Assembly (NCBI GenBank): GCA_945897515.1
Contig: CAMDFO010000017.1
Coordinates: 1 to 64,000, forward strand
Reading direction: 5' to 3'
DNA: 64,000 nt
Source: Rhodoplanes serenus
Lineage (GTDB): Bacteria > Pseudomonadota > Alphaproteobacteria > Rhizobiales > Xanthobacteraceae
In this document: positions 1 through 8,125 of the stretch, piece after piece
Numbering within the stretch: position 1 is the stretch's first letter
Layout: each line of letters begins with the position of its first letter
Position numbers and translations under genes: made by a program
Notes under the pieces: model-generated
The model's input: the letters and a program-made list of their open reading frames with translations, nothing else
The model's database searches: none
What the model was told of the DNA's origin: nothing

Positions 1-59
1 CCCTTCGCTGACAAAGCCTCGAGCCGATTGTTCGCATCAAAGAAACCGAACTGACCCAT
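1..59 (-). CDS. IS5-like transposase, N-terminus only (cut by window edge)
   Basis: The reverse strand from 59 encodes about 19 residues beginning MGQFGFFDANNRLEAL, followed by SAKG and the window edge. This resembles the N-terminus of a group of IS5-family DDE transposases, which start with M-x-Q-x-x-FFD...R-x-x-L-x-A-x-GDPL; this comparison is from memory. A good Shine-Dalgarno (GGAGG, about 9 nt upstream) precedes the ATG. It lies about 100 bp beyond the lepA stop in the same orientation, so an insertion sequence probably sits just outside the window with one end in 60-161. Its terminal repeat could not be recognised. The rest of the gene is not visible, so intactness is unknown. Confidence 0.6.
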   Translation of the reverse strand, partial: MGQFGFFDANNRLEALSAK

Positions 60-161
60 CGAATGCGCCTCCGCTGCCAAATCTCGTACGCTCCTTGAAT
101 CTGATTTGACGAACGACGGCCAGGACGCAATTATTCGAGGTGCCCATAAGTTTGATGATAC

Positions 162-1967
162 TTACACATCCACCTTCAGCGCCGCGATAAAAGCCTCCTG
201 CGGGATGTCGACCTTGCCGAACTGCCGCATCCGCTTCTTGCCCTTCTTCTGCTTCTCCAGAAGCTTGCGCTTGCGGGTGATGTCGCCGCCGTAGCACTTC
301 GCGGTGACATCCTTGCGGAACGCGCGCACCGTTTCGCGGGCGATGATCTTGCCGCCGATCGCGGCCTGGATCGGAATCTGGAACATGTGCGACGGGATCA
401 GCTCCTTGAGCTTCTCGACCATGGCGCGGCCGCGGCCCTCGGCGCGAGTCTTGTGCACCAGCATGGACAGCGCATCGACCGGCTCGTCATTGACCAGGAT
501 CGACATCTTCACCAGGTCGGCGGGCTTGTAGTCGGTGAGGTGGTAGTCGAACGAGGCGTAGCCCTTCGAAACCGATTTGAGCCGATCGTAGAAATCGAAC
601 ACCACCTCGTTGAGCGGCAGATTGTATTTCGCCATGGCGCGGCTGCCGACATAGGTCAGCTCGACCTGCGCCCCGCGGCGGTCCTGGCAGAGCTTCAGCA
701 CCGAGCCGAGATACTCGTCCGGCGTCAGGATCGTGGCCTCGATCCACGGCTCCTGGATTTCCATGATCTTCATGATGTCTGGCATGTCGACCGGATTGTG
801 GATCTCGATGTTGCTGCCGTCGAGCAGCGACATCTTGTAGATCACCGACGGCGCGGTCGCGATCAGGTCGAGGTTGAACTCGCGCTCCAGCCGCTCCTGG
901 ATAATCTCCAGATGCAGGAGGCCGAGGAAGCCGCAGCGGAAGCCGAAGCCCAGCGCCGCGCTGGTTTCCATCTCGAAGCTGAAGCTGGCGTCGTTGAGCC
1001 GGAGCTTGCCCATCGCGGCGCGCAAGTCCTCGAACTGCGCGGCGTCGACCGGGAACAGGCCGCAGAACACCACCGGGATCGCCGGCTTGAAGCCGGGCAG
1101 CGGCTGGCTCACCGGCTTGCGGTCGTCGGTGATGGTGTCGCCGACGCGGGTGTCGGCGACCTCCTTGATCGAAGCCGTGATGGCGCCGATCTCGCCCGGG
1201 CCGAGCTCGTCGACAGGGGTGAGCTTCGGCCGGAACACGCCGACGCGATCCACTTCGTAACTCGAATTGGTGCCCATCATCTTGATGAGCTGGCCCTTCT
1301 TGAGCGTTCCGTCGACGATGCGGACCAGCACCACGACGCCGAGATAGGCGTCGTACCAGCTATCGACCAGTAACGCCTTGAGGGTCGCGCCGCGGTCGCC
1401 CTTCGGCGGCGGCAGCCGCGTGACGATCGCCTCCAGAACTGCGGCGATGTTCAGGCCGGTCTTGGCCGAGATGTGGATCGCGTTCGAGGCGTCGAGCCCG
1501 ATCACGTCCTCGATCTGCTGCTTGACCTTCTCGGGTTCGGCCGCCGGCAGGTCGACCTTGTTGAGCACCGGCACGATCTCGTGGCCGGCGTCGATGGCGT
1601 GATAGACGTTGGCGAGCGTCTGCGCCTCGACGCCCTGGCTGGCATCGACCACCAGCAGCGAGCCTTCGACCGCGGCGAGCGACCGGTTCACCTCGTAGGC
1701 GAAATCGACGTGGCCGGGGGTGTCGATCAGGTTGAGGATGTAGTCCTTGCCGTCGTTCGCGCGGTAGTTCAGCCGCACGGTCTGGGCCTTGATGGTGATG
1801 CCGCGCTCGCGCTCGATGTCCATCGAATCGAGCACCTGCTCGACCATGTCGCGCTCGGCCAGCCCCCCGGTGAGTTGGATCAGCCGGTCGGCCAGCGTGG
1901 ACTTGCCGTGGTCGATGTGCGCGACAATCGAGAAATTGCGGATGTTTTCGATGGGGACGGCCGTCAT
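162..1967 (-). CDS. lepA: Elongation factor 4 (LepA), ribosomal back-translocase GTPase
   Basis: A 601-residue protein, the usual length for LepA. LepA is a cytosolic GTPase that binds ribosomes and remodels stalled or mistranslocated complexes. The GTPase domain is complete: G1 AHIDHGKS at about residues 16-23, the switch II motif DTPGH, and NKVD. EF-G-like domains and the LepA C-terminal domain follow, ending [20 protein letters not shown]. The start is the ATG beginning [10 protein letters not shown]. The longer track ORF reading to 3359 runs back into the neighbouring binding-protein gene and is not a fusion. A 164-bp gap containing a palindromic repeat separates it from that upstream gene. 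Confidence 0.97.
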   Translation of the reverse strand: MTAVPIENIRNFSIVAHIDHGKSTLADRLIQLTGGLAERDMVEQVLDSMDIERERGITIKAQTVRLNYRANDGKDYILNLIDTPGHVDFAYEVNRSLAAVEGSLLVVDASQGVEAQTLANVYHAIDAGHEIVPVLNKVDLPAAEPEKVKQQIEDVIGLDASNAIHISAKTGLNIAAVLEAIVTRLPPPKGDRGATLKALLVDSWYDAYLGVVVLVRIVDGTLKKGQLIKMMGTNSSYEVDRVGVFRPKLTPVDELGPGEIGAITASIKEVADTRVGDTITDDRKPVSQPLPGFKPAIPVVFCGLFPVDAAQFEDLRAAMGKLRLNDASFSFEMETSAALGFGFRCGFLGLLHLEIIQERLEREFNLDLIATAPSVIYKMSLLDGSNIEIHNPVDMPDIMKIMEIQEPWIEATILTPDEYLGSVLKLCQDRRGAQVELTYVGSRAMAKYNLPLNEVVFDFYDRLKSVSKGYASFDYHLTDYKPADLVKMSILVNDEPVDALSMLVHKTRAEGRGRAMVEKLKELIPSHMFQIPIQAAIGGKIIARETVRAFRKDVTAKCYGGDITRKRKLLEKQKKGKKRMRQFGKVDIPQEAFIAALKVDV

Positions 1968-2025
1968 GGAGCGGCAGATAACACCCGCGCTGCGCTGCGG
2001 CAAGGATGGGTTCGTATCTCGGCCA

Positions 2026-2128
2026 AGCGAGCGCAGCGAGCGCGAGCCGGGACCCCGGTTTCTTGTTTTTGTGCATCCAACCGGGGTCCCGGGTCTCGCT
2101 TTCGCTCGCCCGGGACACGAAGCGAGCG
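2026..2128. repeat. Dispersed palindromic repeat between lepA and the Bug-type gene
   Basis: A perfect 14-bp inverted repeat (CCGGGACCCCGGTT at 2047-2060 and its complement at 2079-2092) is flanked by further complementary GCGAGCG/CGCTCGC tracts. It resembles the REP-like intergenic palindromes common in Bradyrhizobium-type genomes. It lies between two co-oriented genes and could act as an mRNA-stabilising or terminating hairpin. Confidence 0.7.
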
Positions 2129-2131
2129 CCG

Positions 2132-3145
2132 TTACTCCAGCAATCCCTTCGCCCGCGCCGCCACCAGCTTTGGCGTGGCCAGCACCTTCTCCACGATCCG
2201 CTGCATCGCCTCGCCCTGCACCGGATCGACCTCGAAATTCAGCTTCTGGGCCTCGGCGAGGAACTCCGGGTCCTTCATCGTGGCGGCGAACGCCGCCCGC
2301 AGCGCCGCGACCCGCTCCGGGGGCGCCGCATTGGTCGCTAGCGGCCGGCCGAGTTGCGTGCCCGACATCACGAGCTCGATGAGCTGGCGATCCTCGGGGT
2401 TGCGCGCCATGCCCTCGACCGACGGTGCGTCGAGGTCCGGCGCCTTCGGCCCAGCCTGGGCGATGACGGTGATCAGCTTGTCCTTGAGCCAGGCCGCCTT
2501 GGTCGCCTTCCAGCTCGACCAGGTGTTGTTGCGGGCTTCGACTTCGCCGCGTTCCATGGCGAGATTGATCTGGTTGCCGCCAGTGTAGCCGGTAACGATC
2601 TTGAACTTGGTGCCGAGCAGCTCGTTCATCAGCGCCGGATAGAAAAACGTGATGGCGCCGCGGGCCGAGGCGCCGATGACGGTTTCCCGCTTGCGCACAT
2701 CCTCGATGCTCTTGACCCCGGTGCTGTGCCAGGTCGCGATGGTCTCGACCACCGGCGCGATCGTGCCGATCCATTGCAGCTTGGCGGCGTCGAACTGGAC
2801 GCCTTGGATGCCGGCGGTCTGCAGCGCCGGGAACGCATTCGCGATCATCCCGATATAGGTGCCGTCCTTGGCGGCGACGCCGTAGAGGTAATTGGTCATG
2901 CGCAGGCCGCCCGCGCCGGTCATGTTCTGCGACACCACGGTCGGATTTCCGGGAATGTGCTTGCCGATGTGGCGAGCCACCAGCCGGGCCTGGATGTCGT
3001 ATTCGCCGCCGACGCCCACGCCGATCAGCACGTTGACGGTCTTGCCGCGATAGAAGTCGGCGATTGGTTCGGCGAGCGCGGACGGCGCTGCGGTCAACGT
3101 GGCCAGCAGCAGGCCCAAGCTCAGCGCCGGGAGATTCGATTTCAT
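2132..3145 (-). CDS. Bug/TctC-like periplasmic substrate-binding protein (orphan)
   Basis: A 337-residue protein with an N-terminal signal peptide ([20 protein letters not shown], likely cut after ALA at about residue 25). It then shows the layout of tripartite tricarboxylate transporter receptors: [33 protein letters not shown] and a NMTGAGGLR loop. Family members bind carboxylates in the periplasm and deliver them to TctA/TctB membrane partners. No TctA/B is seen nearby, which is typical because this family is heavily amplified in such bacteria. The start was chosen at 3145 because GAGGGA lies about 8 nt upstream and the signal peptide begins there. The track ORF extends 41 codons further without support. 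The ligand cannot be predicted. Confidence 0.85.
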   Translation of the reverse strand: MKSNLPALSLGLLLATLTAAPSALAEPIADFYRGKTVNVLIGVGVGGEYDIQARLVARHIGKHIPGNPTVVSQNMTGAGGLRMTNYLYGVAAKDGTYIGMIANAFPALQTAGIQGVQFDAAKLQWIGTIAPVVETIATWHSTGVKSIEDVRKRETVIGASARGAITFFYPALMNELLGTKFKIVTGYTGGNQINLAMERGEVEARNNTWSSWKATKAAWLKDKLITVIAQAGPKAPDLDAPSVEGMARNPEDRQLIELVMSGTQLGRPLATNAAPPERVAALRAAFAATMKDPEFLAEAQKLNFEVDPVQGEAMQRIVEKVLATPKLVAARAKGLLE

Positions 3146-3270
3146 CGGGACGTCCCTCGCATTGCTTTTCTTCGATTGGCGCGGAGGATGGCACCGGCTT
3201 TCCGGGGTGTCCACCGCTCGCCGCCGCGATGCCGTAGACCGTTTCGCCGCAGCCATGCCATAGAGCATGC

Positions 3271-4803
3271 ATGCCGCTCGCCGACGTCGTCCATCGTCTG
3301 CTCGCGCCGGTCGATCGCCTCGTCGCGGCGCTGACCGATGCCGTGCGCCGCGACCGCACCGCCGCGCTGGTGCTGGTCGCCTATGCCGCGGTGTGGGCGC
3401 TCTATGGCGCCATCGCCAAGGGCAGCCAGGACATCCATTTCGACATGGGCGAGGTGGTGTCCTGGTCGCGCGAGCTGGATTGGGGCTACGCCAAACACCC
3501 GCCGCTGTCGGCGTGGCTGGTGCGGGCCTGGTTCAGCGTGTTCCCGCTGACCGACTGGAGCTACTACCTGTTCGCGATGGTGCTGACGGCGATCGGGTTG
3601 TGGTTCGCCTGGAAGATTTCCGCACATTATCTCGACGGCGAGAAACGCGTGCTCGGCCTCGCGCTGCTCACGCTGGTTCCGCTCTACAATTTCCATGCGC
3701 TGAAGTTCAACGCCAACTCGGTGCTCATCCCGTTCTGGGCGGCGACGACGTTCTGGTTTCTGCGCTCGTTCGAAACCCGCAGCATCTTGTATGCGGCGCT
3801 CGCCGGCTTGGCTGCCGCGGCGGCGATGCTGGGCAAATACTGGTCGATCGTTCTGTTGATCGGACTCGCGGTCGCCGCGCTCGCCGATCCGCGTCGTCGG
3901 GAATATTTTCGCTCGGCGGCGCCGTGGGTGACGGTTGCGGTCGGCGCGCTGGCGCTGGCGCCGCATATCGCGTGGCTCGCGGCGCGGAATTTCGAGGCGT
4001 TCAGCTATGCCACCGGGTCGCATCCGGTCGCGAATTATTGGGAGGCTGCGCTCTCCGGCCTTGGCTATGTCGCAGGCGCGCTGGGTTATGTCGCGCTCCC
4101 GATCGTGCTTGCGCTGGCCGTGGCGCGGCCAGCTCCGGCGGCGCTCGCCGATATGCTGTGGCCACGTGATGCCAGCCGTCGCACCGCCTTGATCGCGTTC
4201 GCCGTGCCGATCCTGCTGCCCGCCGTGCTGGCGGTCATCGCGAAGTCCGAGGTCGTATCGATCTGGGCGATGGCGGCCATGACCTTGCTGCCGGTCGTGC
4301 TGCTGTCGTCGCCGCTGCTCGCCGTGCCGCGTGCCGCGGTGGTGCATGTCGTCGCGTTGGCGGTGGCGGCGCCAGTGCTGCTCGCCGTGCTGTCGCCGGC
4401 GATTGCCGCGATCATCCATCAGCGCGGCGTGCCGAAGGGGCAGGCGCATTTCCAGTTGCTGGCCAGTGAAATGACCAAGGGCTGGCGCGCAACGACCGAC
4501 CGGCCGCTGCGCTTTGTTGGCGGCGATCCGGTGCTGGCGCATGGCGCGCTGTTCTATCTGCCGGACCAGCCGCTGGCTTACACCGCGGATCGCTCGGTGT
4601 CCCCGATCGACCCGGCGCGGGTGGCGCGCGACGGCATTGTCATGGCCTGCGTGGCCGGCGACCGCGGCTGCGAGCAACTGATCGCGCCGCTGGCGTCGAG
4701 CGCGGCGGTGCGGCGAAGTGAGATGGCACTGTCGCGCAGCTACCTCGGCATCGCGGGCCCGTCCGCTCGATACCTGATCGTGGTGGTGCCGCCGCAGCAA
4801 TGA
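3271..4803 (+). CDS. GT39/ArnT-like integral membrane glycosyltransferase
   Basis: A 510-residue protein with roughly 10-12 hydrophobic segments. After the first segment comes an acidic periplasmic loop ([20 protein letters not shown]) and then [14 protein letters not shown], the HPPL pattern typical of the dolichyl-phosphate-mannose mannosyltransferase/ArnT superfamily. Such enzymes move a sugar from a polyprenyl-phosphate carrier to a lipid or protein on the periplasmic face. The C-terminus is a soluble domain. It is divergent from the Bug-type gene, with about 125 bp between the starts. No good Shine-Dalgarno precedes the ATG. The acceptor and sugar donor are not evident from context. Confidence 0.8.
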   Translation: MPLADVVHRLLAPVDRLVAALTDAVRRDRTAALVLVAYAAVWALYGAIAKGSQDIHFDMGEVVSWSRELDWGYAKHPPLSAWLVRAWFSVFPLTDWSYYLFAMVLTAIGLWFAWKISAHYLDGEKRVLGLALLTLVPLYNFHALKFNANSVLIPFWAATTFWFLRSFETRSILYAALAGLAAAAAMLGKYWSIVLLIGLAVAALADPRRREYFRSAAPWVTVAVGALALAPHIAWLAARNFEAFSYATGSHPVANYWEAALSGLGYVAGALGYVALPIVLALAVARPAPAALADMLWPRDASRRTALIAFAVPILLPAVLAVIAKSEVVSIWAMAAMTLLPVVLLSSPLLAVPRAAVVHVVALAVAAPVLLAVLSPAIAAIIHQRGVPKGQAHFQLLASEMTKGWRATTDRPLRFVGGDPVLAHGALFYLPDQPLAYTADRSVSPIDPARVARDGIVMACVAGDRGCEQLIAPLASSAAVRRSEMALSRSYLGIAGPSARYLIVVVPPQQ

Positions 4804-4823
4804 TGGCCTCGCCACTCACCGAT

Positions 4824-4936
4824 GTCATGCCCGGGCTTGACCCGGGCATCCATACGATCCTGCGGCAAGGATAACTTTTACGAACGATGTTCGCGGAACG
4901 CGCTCATGGATCGCCGGGTCAAGGCCCGGCGATGAC
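4824..4936. repeat. Dispersed palindromic repeat pair (type A)
   Basis: Two palindromic modules, TGCCCGGGCTTGACCCGGGCA and TCGCCGGGTCAAGGCCCGGCGA, about 60 bp apart. The outer ends are also complementary (GTCATGCC...GGCGATGAC). Nearly the same arrangement recurs at 62535-62646. It fills the convergent space between the GT39-like gene and ahcY and may serve as a bidirectional transcription stop. Confidence 0.8.
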
Positions 4937-4989
4937 AGCGGTGTGTGCGGTCAGAACGCGGCCGTGCGTGACGGCGGTCGAGCGCGGTC

Positions 4990-6402
4990 TCAATACCGGT
5001 AGTGATCGGCCTTGAACGGCCCTTCCTTCTTCACACCGATGTACTCGGCCTGGTCGGGACGCAGCTCGGTCAGGCGCACGCCGATCTTGGCGAGATGCAG
5101 CCGCGCGACCTTCTCGTCGAGCGACTTCGGCAGCACGTACACTTCCTTCTTGTACTTGCCGTCCTTGTTGTTGGCCCACAGCTCGATCTGCGCCAGCGTC
5201 TGGTTGGTGAACGACGCCGACATCACGAAGCTCGGATGGCCCATGGCGTTGCCGAGGTTCACCAGGCGGCCTTCCGACAGCATGATGATGCGATGGCCGT
5301 CGGGGAACGTGATCTCATCGACCTGCGGCTTGATGTTGTCCCACTTCAGGTTCTTCAGCGTCGCGATCTGAATCTCGTTATCGAAGTGGCCGATGTTGCA
5401 GACGATGGCGCGATCCTTCATCGCCCGCATGTGCTCGAGCGTGATAATGTCCTTGTTGCCGGTGGCGGTGACGAAGATGTCGGCGATCGGCGCGGCGTCT
5501 TCCATCGTCACGACCTGATAGCCTTCCATCGCGGCTTGCAGCGCGCAGATCGGATCGATCTCCGACACCATGACGCGGCAGCCGGCCTGGCGCAGCGAGG
5601 CGGCCGAACCCTTGCCGACGTCGCCGAAGCCCGCGACCATCGCCACCTTGCCCGACATCATGACGTCGGTGCCGCGGCGGATGCCGTCGACCAGCGACTC
5701 GCGGCAGCCGTACAGATTGTCGAACTTCGACTTGGTGACCGAGTCGTTGACGTTGATCGCCGGCCACAGCAGCGTGCCGGCCTTCTGCATGTCGTAAAGG
5801 CGATGCACGCCGGTGGTGGTCTCTTCCGACACGCCCTTGATGGTCTTGGCCATCTCGGCGAAGTAGCCCTTCGGCTTTTCCTTCAACTGCTTCTTGAGCA
5901 GCGCGAAGAACACTTCCTCTTCCTCGGAGCCGGGCTTGTCGAGGAACGCGGTGTCGCCGTTCTCGGCGCGCAGGCCGAGATGCACGTACATCGTGGCGTC
6001 GCCGCCGTCATCGAGGATCATGTTCGGGAAGCCGCCGCCGTGCCAGTCGAACATCCTGGCGGTGTAGTCCCAGTAGTCCTTCAGGCTCTCGCCCTTGATG
6101 GCGAACACCGGAACGCCGGCCGCGGCAATCGCGGCGGCGGCGTGGTCCTGGGTCGAATAGATATTGCACGACACCCAGCGCACGTCGGCGCCGAGCGCGG
6201 TGAGCGTTTCGATCAGCACGCCGGTCTGGATCGTCATGTGCAGCGAGCCGGCAATGCGCGCGCCCTTGAGCGGCTGCTTCGGGCCGTATTCCTCGCGCGT
6301 GGCCATCAGGCCGGGCATTTCGGTTTCGGCGAGCGAGAGTTCCTTGCGGCCGAATTCGGCGAGCCCAATGTCCTTGACGACGTAGTCTTTCGCGGCGGCC
6401 AT
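4990..6402 (-). CDS. ahcY: Adenosylhomocysteinase (S-adenosyl-L-homocysteine hydrolase)
   Basis: A 470-residue cytosolic enzyme that splits S-adenosylhomocysteine into adenosine and homocysteine, completing the activated methyl cycle. Hallmarks are [28 protein letters not shown] (substrate-binding Lys/Asp), the NAD-binding loop [11 protein letters not shown] and the invariant C-terminal tail ending DHYRY. The ATG at 6402 ([13 protein letters not shown]) matches the family start. The longer ORF start lies inside the promoter region. A promoter and a large palindrome lie just upstream (separate entries). Downstream is a palindromic repeat and then the convergent GT39-like gene. Confidence 0.97.
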   Translation of the reverse strand: MAAAKDYVVKDIGLAEFGRKELSLAETEMPGLMATREEYGPKQPLKGARIAGSLHMTIQTGVLIETLTALGADVRWVSCNIYSTQDHAAAAIAAAGVPVFAIKGESLKDYWDYTARMFDWHGGGFPNMILDDGGDATMYVHLGLRAENGDTAFLDKPGSEEEEVFFALLKKQLKEKPKGYFAEMAKTIKGVSEETTTGVHRLYDMQKAGTLLWPAINVNDSVTKSKFDNLYGCRESLVDGIRRGTDVMMSGKVAMVAGFGDVGKGSAASLRQAGCRVMVSEIDPICALQAAMEGYQVVTMEDAAPIADIFVTATGNKDIITLEHMRAMKDRAIVCNIGHFDNEIQIATLKNLKWDNIKPQVDEITFPDGHRIIMLSEGRLVNLGNAMGHPSFVMSASFTNQTLAQIELWANNKDGKYKKEVYVLPKSLDEKVARLHLAKIGVRLTELRPDQAEYIGVKKEGPFKADHYRY

Positions 6403-6462
6403 GACGTTCCTTGCTGGTTGGAAAGGGGATTGCGCCAGGACGCGCCCGGCATTCGTGGGCAG

Positions 6463-6491
6463 CCTATAGCAGGGCAACGACCGCGGTGCAA
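6463..6491 (-). promoter_or_regulatory. Predicted sigma-70-type promoter of ahcY
   Basis: On the reverse strand, TTGCAC (-35, 6486-6491) and TATAGG (-10, 6463-6468) are separated by exactly 17 nt. The -10 lies about 60 nt upstream of the ahcY ATG. The palindrome at 6493-6520 begins 1 bp upstream of the -35, a position suited to control of this promoter. Both boxes are imperfect, so this is a prediction. Confidence 0.55.
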
Positions 6492-6492
6492 C

Positions 6493-6520
6493 GAGGACAT
6501 AAAGAAATCTTTATGTCCTC
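6493..6520. promoter_or_regulatory. 28-bp operator-like palindrome upstream of ahcY
   Basis: GAGGACATAAAGAA followed by ATCTTTATGTCCTC forms an inverted repeat with 13 of 14 positions complementary; only the central A/A pair fails. It is AT-rich in the core (ATAAAGA..TCTTTAT) in a GC-rich region and directly abuts the ahcY -35 box. ArsR-family regulators of the SahR type are known to control ahcY in Proteobacteria, so such a regulator is the leading guess. No regulator gene is adjacent. It has no T tract and lies upstream of the promoter, so it is not a terminator for ahcY. Confidence 0.6.
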
Positions 6521-6553
6521 TAACCCACCGAACCGACCGCCCTTCCCGGGGGC

Positions 6554-6741
6554 ATGGCCCGGCAGATGTCCTTGGAATTGCGTAAGCTGGATGATGGCGC
6601 GCGGCGCTGATCACCGTTCATCCCTCGGCGCTGCTGCGGATTCGCGAGGACGCCGACAGGGAACGGGAGTTTGCGGGTTTCGTCGCCGTCCTGCGGCGGG
6701 CGGAAGCCTACCTGCGCCGGCACACGGACAAGGCGGCCTAA
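6554..6741 (+). pseudogene. Remnant of a UdgX-type uracil-DNA glycosylase C-terminus
   Basis: Two adjacent plus-strand frames give RKLDDGAR and then ALITVHPSALLRIREDADRE, followed by EFAGFVAVLRRAEAYL and a stop at 6741. Joined by a one-base frameshift near 6600, they resemble the C-terminal end of UdgX/family-4-like uracil-DNA glycosylases. There a xTVHPSxLLR motif, the superfamily HPS loop, is followed by a helix pattern of this kind. The remaining roughly 400 residues are missing and no start codon or Shine-Dalgarno is evident. The stop overlaps the convergent HPr stop. I read this as a decayed gene end left between ahcY and ptsH. The match is from memory. Confidence 0.5.
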
Positions 6742-7064
6742 TCCTCTTCGCCGAAGCCTGAAGCGACCAGCTTGGTCAGCGCATCCATCGCGGCCGTGGC
6801 CTCATTGCCGATGGCCTCGACGGTGATCGTTGTGCCGGTGCCGGCGGCCAGCATCATCAGGCCCATGATCGACGTGCCGCCGACCGTTTCGCCGGCGCGC
6901 GTGACCCTGACCTGCGCGTCGAAGCCTTCGGCGGTCTTCACGAACTTTGCCGAAGCGCGGGCGTGCAGCCCTTTTTTGTTGACGATTTCCAGCACCCGGA
7001 TGACGGGATCGGACGGCTCGCGGCGTTCCGGCAGGTCGGCATCGAGATCTTCGGCGCCGCTCAT
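6738..7064 (-). CDS. ptsH: Phosphocarrier protein HPr
   Basis: A 108-residue HPr with about 20 extra N-terminal residues. The phosphoryl-accepting histidine is His34 in NKKGLHARASAKF. The regulatory serine targeted by HPr kinase is Ser65 in GGTSIMGLM. HPr passes phosphate from enzyme I to EIIA proteins. In these bacteria it belongs to an incomplete, regulatory phosphotransferase system without sugar permeases. The start ATG overlaps the EIIA(Man) stop in an ATGA arrangement (7061-7064), so the two are translationally coupled. The order hprK - EIIA - HPr next to chvG/chvI is conserved in Rhizobiales. Enzyme I is not in this window. Confidence 0.95.
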   Translation of the reverse strand: MSGAEDLDADLPERREPSDPVIRVLEIVNKKGLHARASAKFVKTAEGFDAQVRVTRAGETVGGTSIMGLMMLAAGTGTTITVEAIGNEATAAMDALTKLVASGFGEED

Positions 7065-7462
7065 TTCCCGTTGAGGACCCGGCTCGCGATCGTGACGTAT
7101 TTCCTTCCGGCGGCTTGGCCTGCGGCCACGCACTCGCCAAGCGGAGAGTCTTCGCGGCACTTCGCGAGCTTGACCAGCATCGGCATGTTGATGCCGGCCA
7201 GCACCTCGACGTTGGGGCGGCCCATGCAGGAGATCGCGAGATTGGACGGTGTGCCGCCGAACATGTCGGTCAGGATGGCCACGCCTTCCCCGGTATCGAC
7301 GCGCTTGACCGCTTCGATGATGTCCTTGCGGCGCTGCTCGACGTCGTCGTCGGGCCCGATGGTGACGGCTTCGATCTGCTGCTGCGGACCGACGACGTGC
7401 TCCAGCGCAGCCCGAAACTCGACGGCAAGCCGCCCGTGGGTGACGAGAACAAGACCGATCAT
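7061..7462 (-). CDS. PTS EIIA component of the mannose family (regulatory)
   Basis: A 133-residue single-domain EIIA(Man)-like protein. The active-site histidine is His9 in IGLVLVTHGRLAVEF, and the domain contains the typical ILTDMFGGTPSNLA segment. It lacks EIIB/C/D partners, so in this setting it is probably a phosphorylation-state output protein rather than a sugar transporter part. The start was chosen at MIGLVLV; the 11-codon upstream extension has no support. It overlaps ptsH by 4 bp. A 209-bp gap without clear signals separates it from hprK. Confidence 0.9.
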   Translation of the reverse strand: MIGLVLVTHGRLAVEFRAALEHVVGPQQQIEAVTIGPDDDVEQRRKDIIEAVKRVDTGEGVAILTDMFGGTPSNLAISCMGRPNVEVLAGINMPMLVKLAKCREDSPLGECVAAGQAAGRKYVTIASRVLNGK

Positions 7463-7671
7463 CGGGAATTCCCGGCAGCCGCGGTTGCGCCGCACAAACG
7501 GGAGCCAATCATGACGATCCGAAGCCCGAGTTCAAGGGGCGGAGGTGCGAATGTAGACCGATGCTGCATTGCGGTAAATGGGCCGGACCTACCATTTTTG
7601 CGGGGCTCGCGGAGTAGCCCTGATATAGGAGCGGAGCCTTCATTTTGCTCGGCCCACAGGAGTCTGGATGG

Positions 7672-8118
7672 TCACGTTTGAGTGTGAGTCTTGAGGTGGG
7701 CCAGGATCAGGGGGAGGGGGTCCTGCCCCGGTGCGACCGCTAGCCGCGGCAGGCGTATTCCGCCAAATTCGGCCTCCCGACCGGCGGAGGCCGGCAGCCG
7801 CTCTGCGTCGACCTGGCCTAATTCCACCAGAATACCCAGTACCGCGATCGGCTCGTAGGCCACCCGCCTTATCCCCAATCCCCGCACCTCGATCAGGCCG
7901 GCCAAACCCGGCGTCGGGCGCACCAGCAGCCGTCCATGCGCCGCCTCGACATAGGCGCGATCGTCCGCGACCAACCTGGCGAACGGCAGCAAGCCTTGCT
8001 CCGCCGCCCGCAGCAGCGCCATCGCAAGCCGTGACTTGCCGGAGCCGGACGGTCCTTGGATCAGCATGGCGCGCGCGCCGACCAGCACGGCTGAGGCGTG
8101 GATGGTGGGTGCACTCAT
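7672..8118 (-). CDS. hprK: HPr kinase/phosphorylase, short alphaproteobacterial form
   Basis: A 148-residue protein corresponding to the catalytic half of HPr kinase only; the N-terminal domain found in Firmicutes is absent, as is usual in alphaproteobacteria. It shows the Walker A loop QGPSGSGKS at about residues 20-28, LVADDRAYVEA and the family signature LAGLIEVRGLGI. It phosphorylates or dephosphorylates the regulatory serine of HPr, tuning the incomplete PTS to metabolic state. Its start lies 7 bp after the chvG stop, so it is co-transcribed with the sensor kinase. Confidence 0.93.
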   Translation of the reverse strand: MSAPTIHASAVLVGARAMLIQGPSGSGKSRLAMALLRAAEQGLLPFARLVADDRAYVEAAHGRLLVRPTPGLAGLIEVRGLGIRRVAYEPIAVLGILVELGQVDAERLPASAGREAEFGGIRLPRLAVAPGQDPLPLILAHLKTHTQT

Positions 8119-8125
8119 CGGTGGG

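Noticed and set aside
162-3359. A 1065-residue fusion of LepA with an upstream protein
   Set aside because: The upstream part is the wrong frame of the Bug-type binding protein gene; LepA starts normally at 1967.
3142-4815. 557-residue minus-strand ORF opposite the GT39-like gene
   Set aside because: Shadow frame; the plus strand encodes a coherent polytopic membrane protein.
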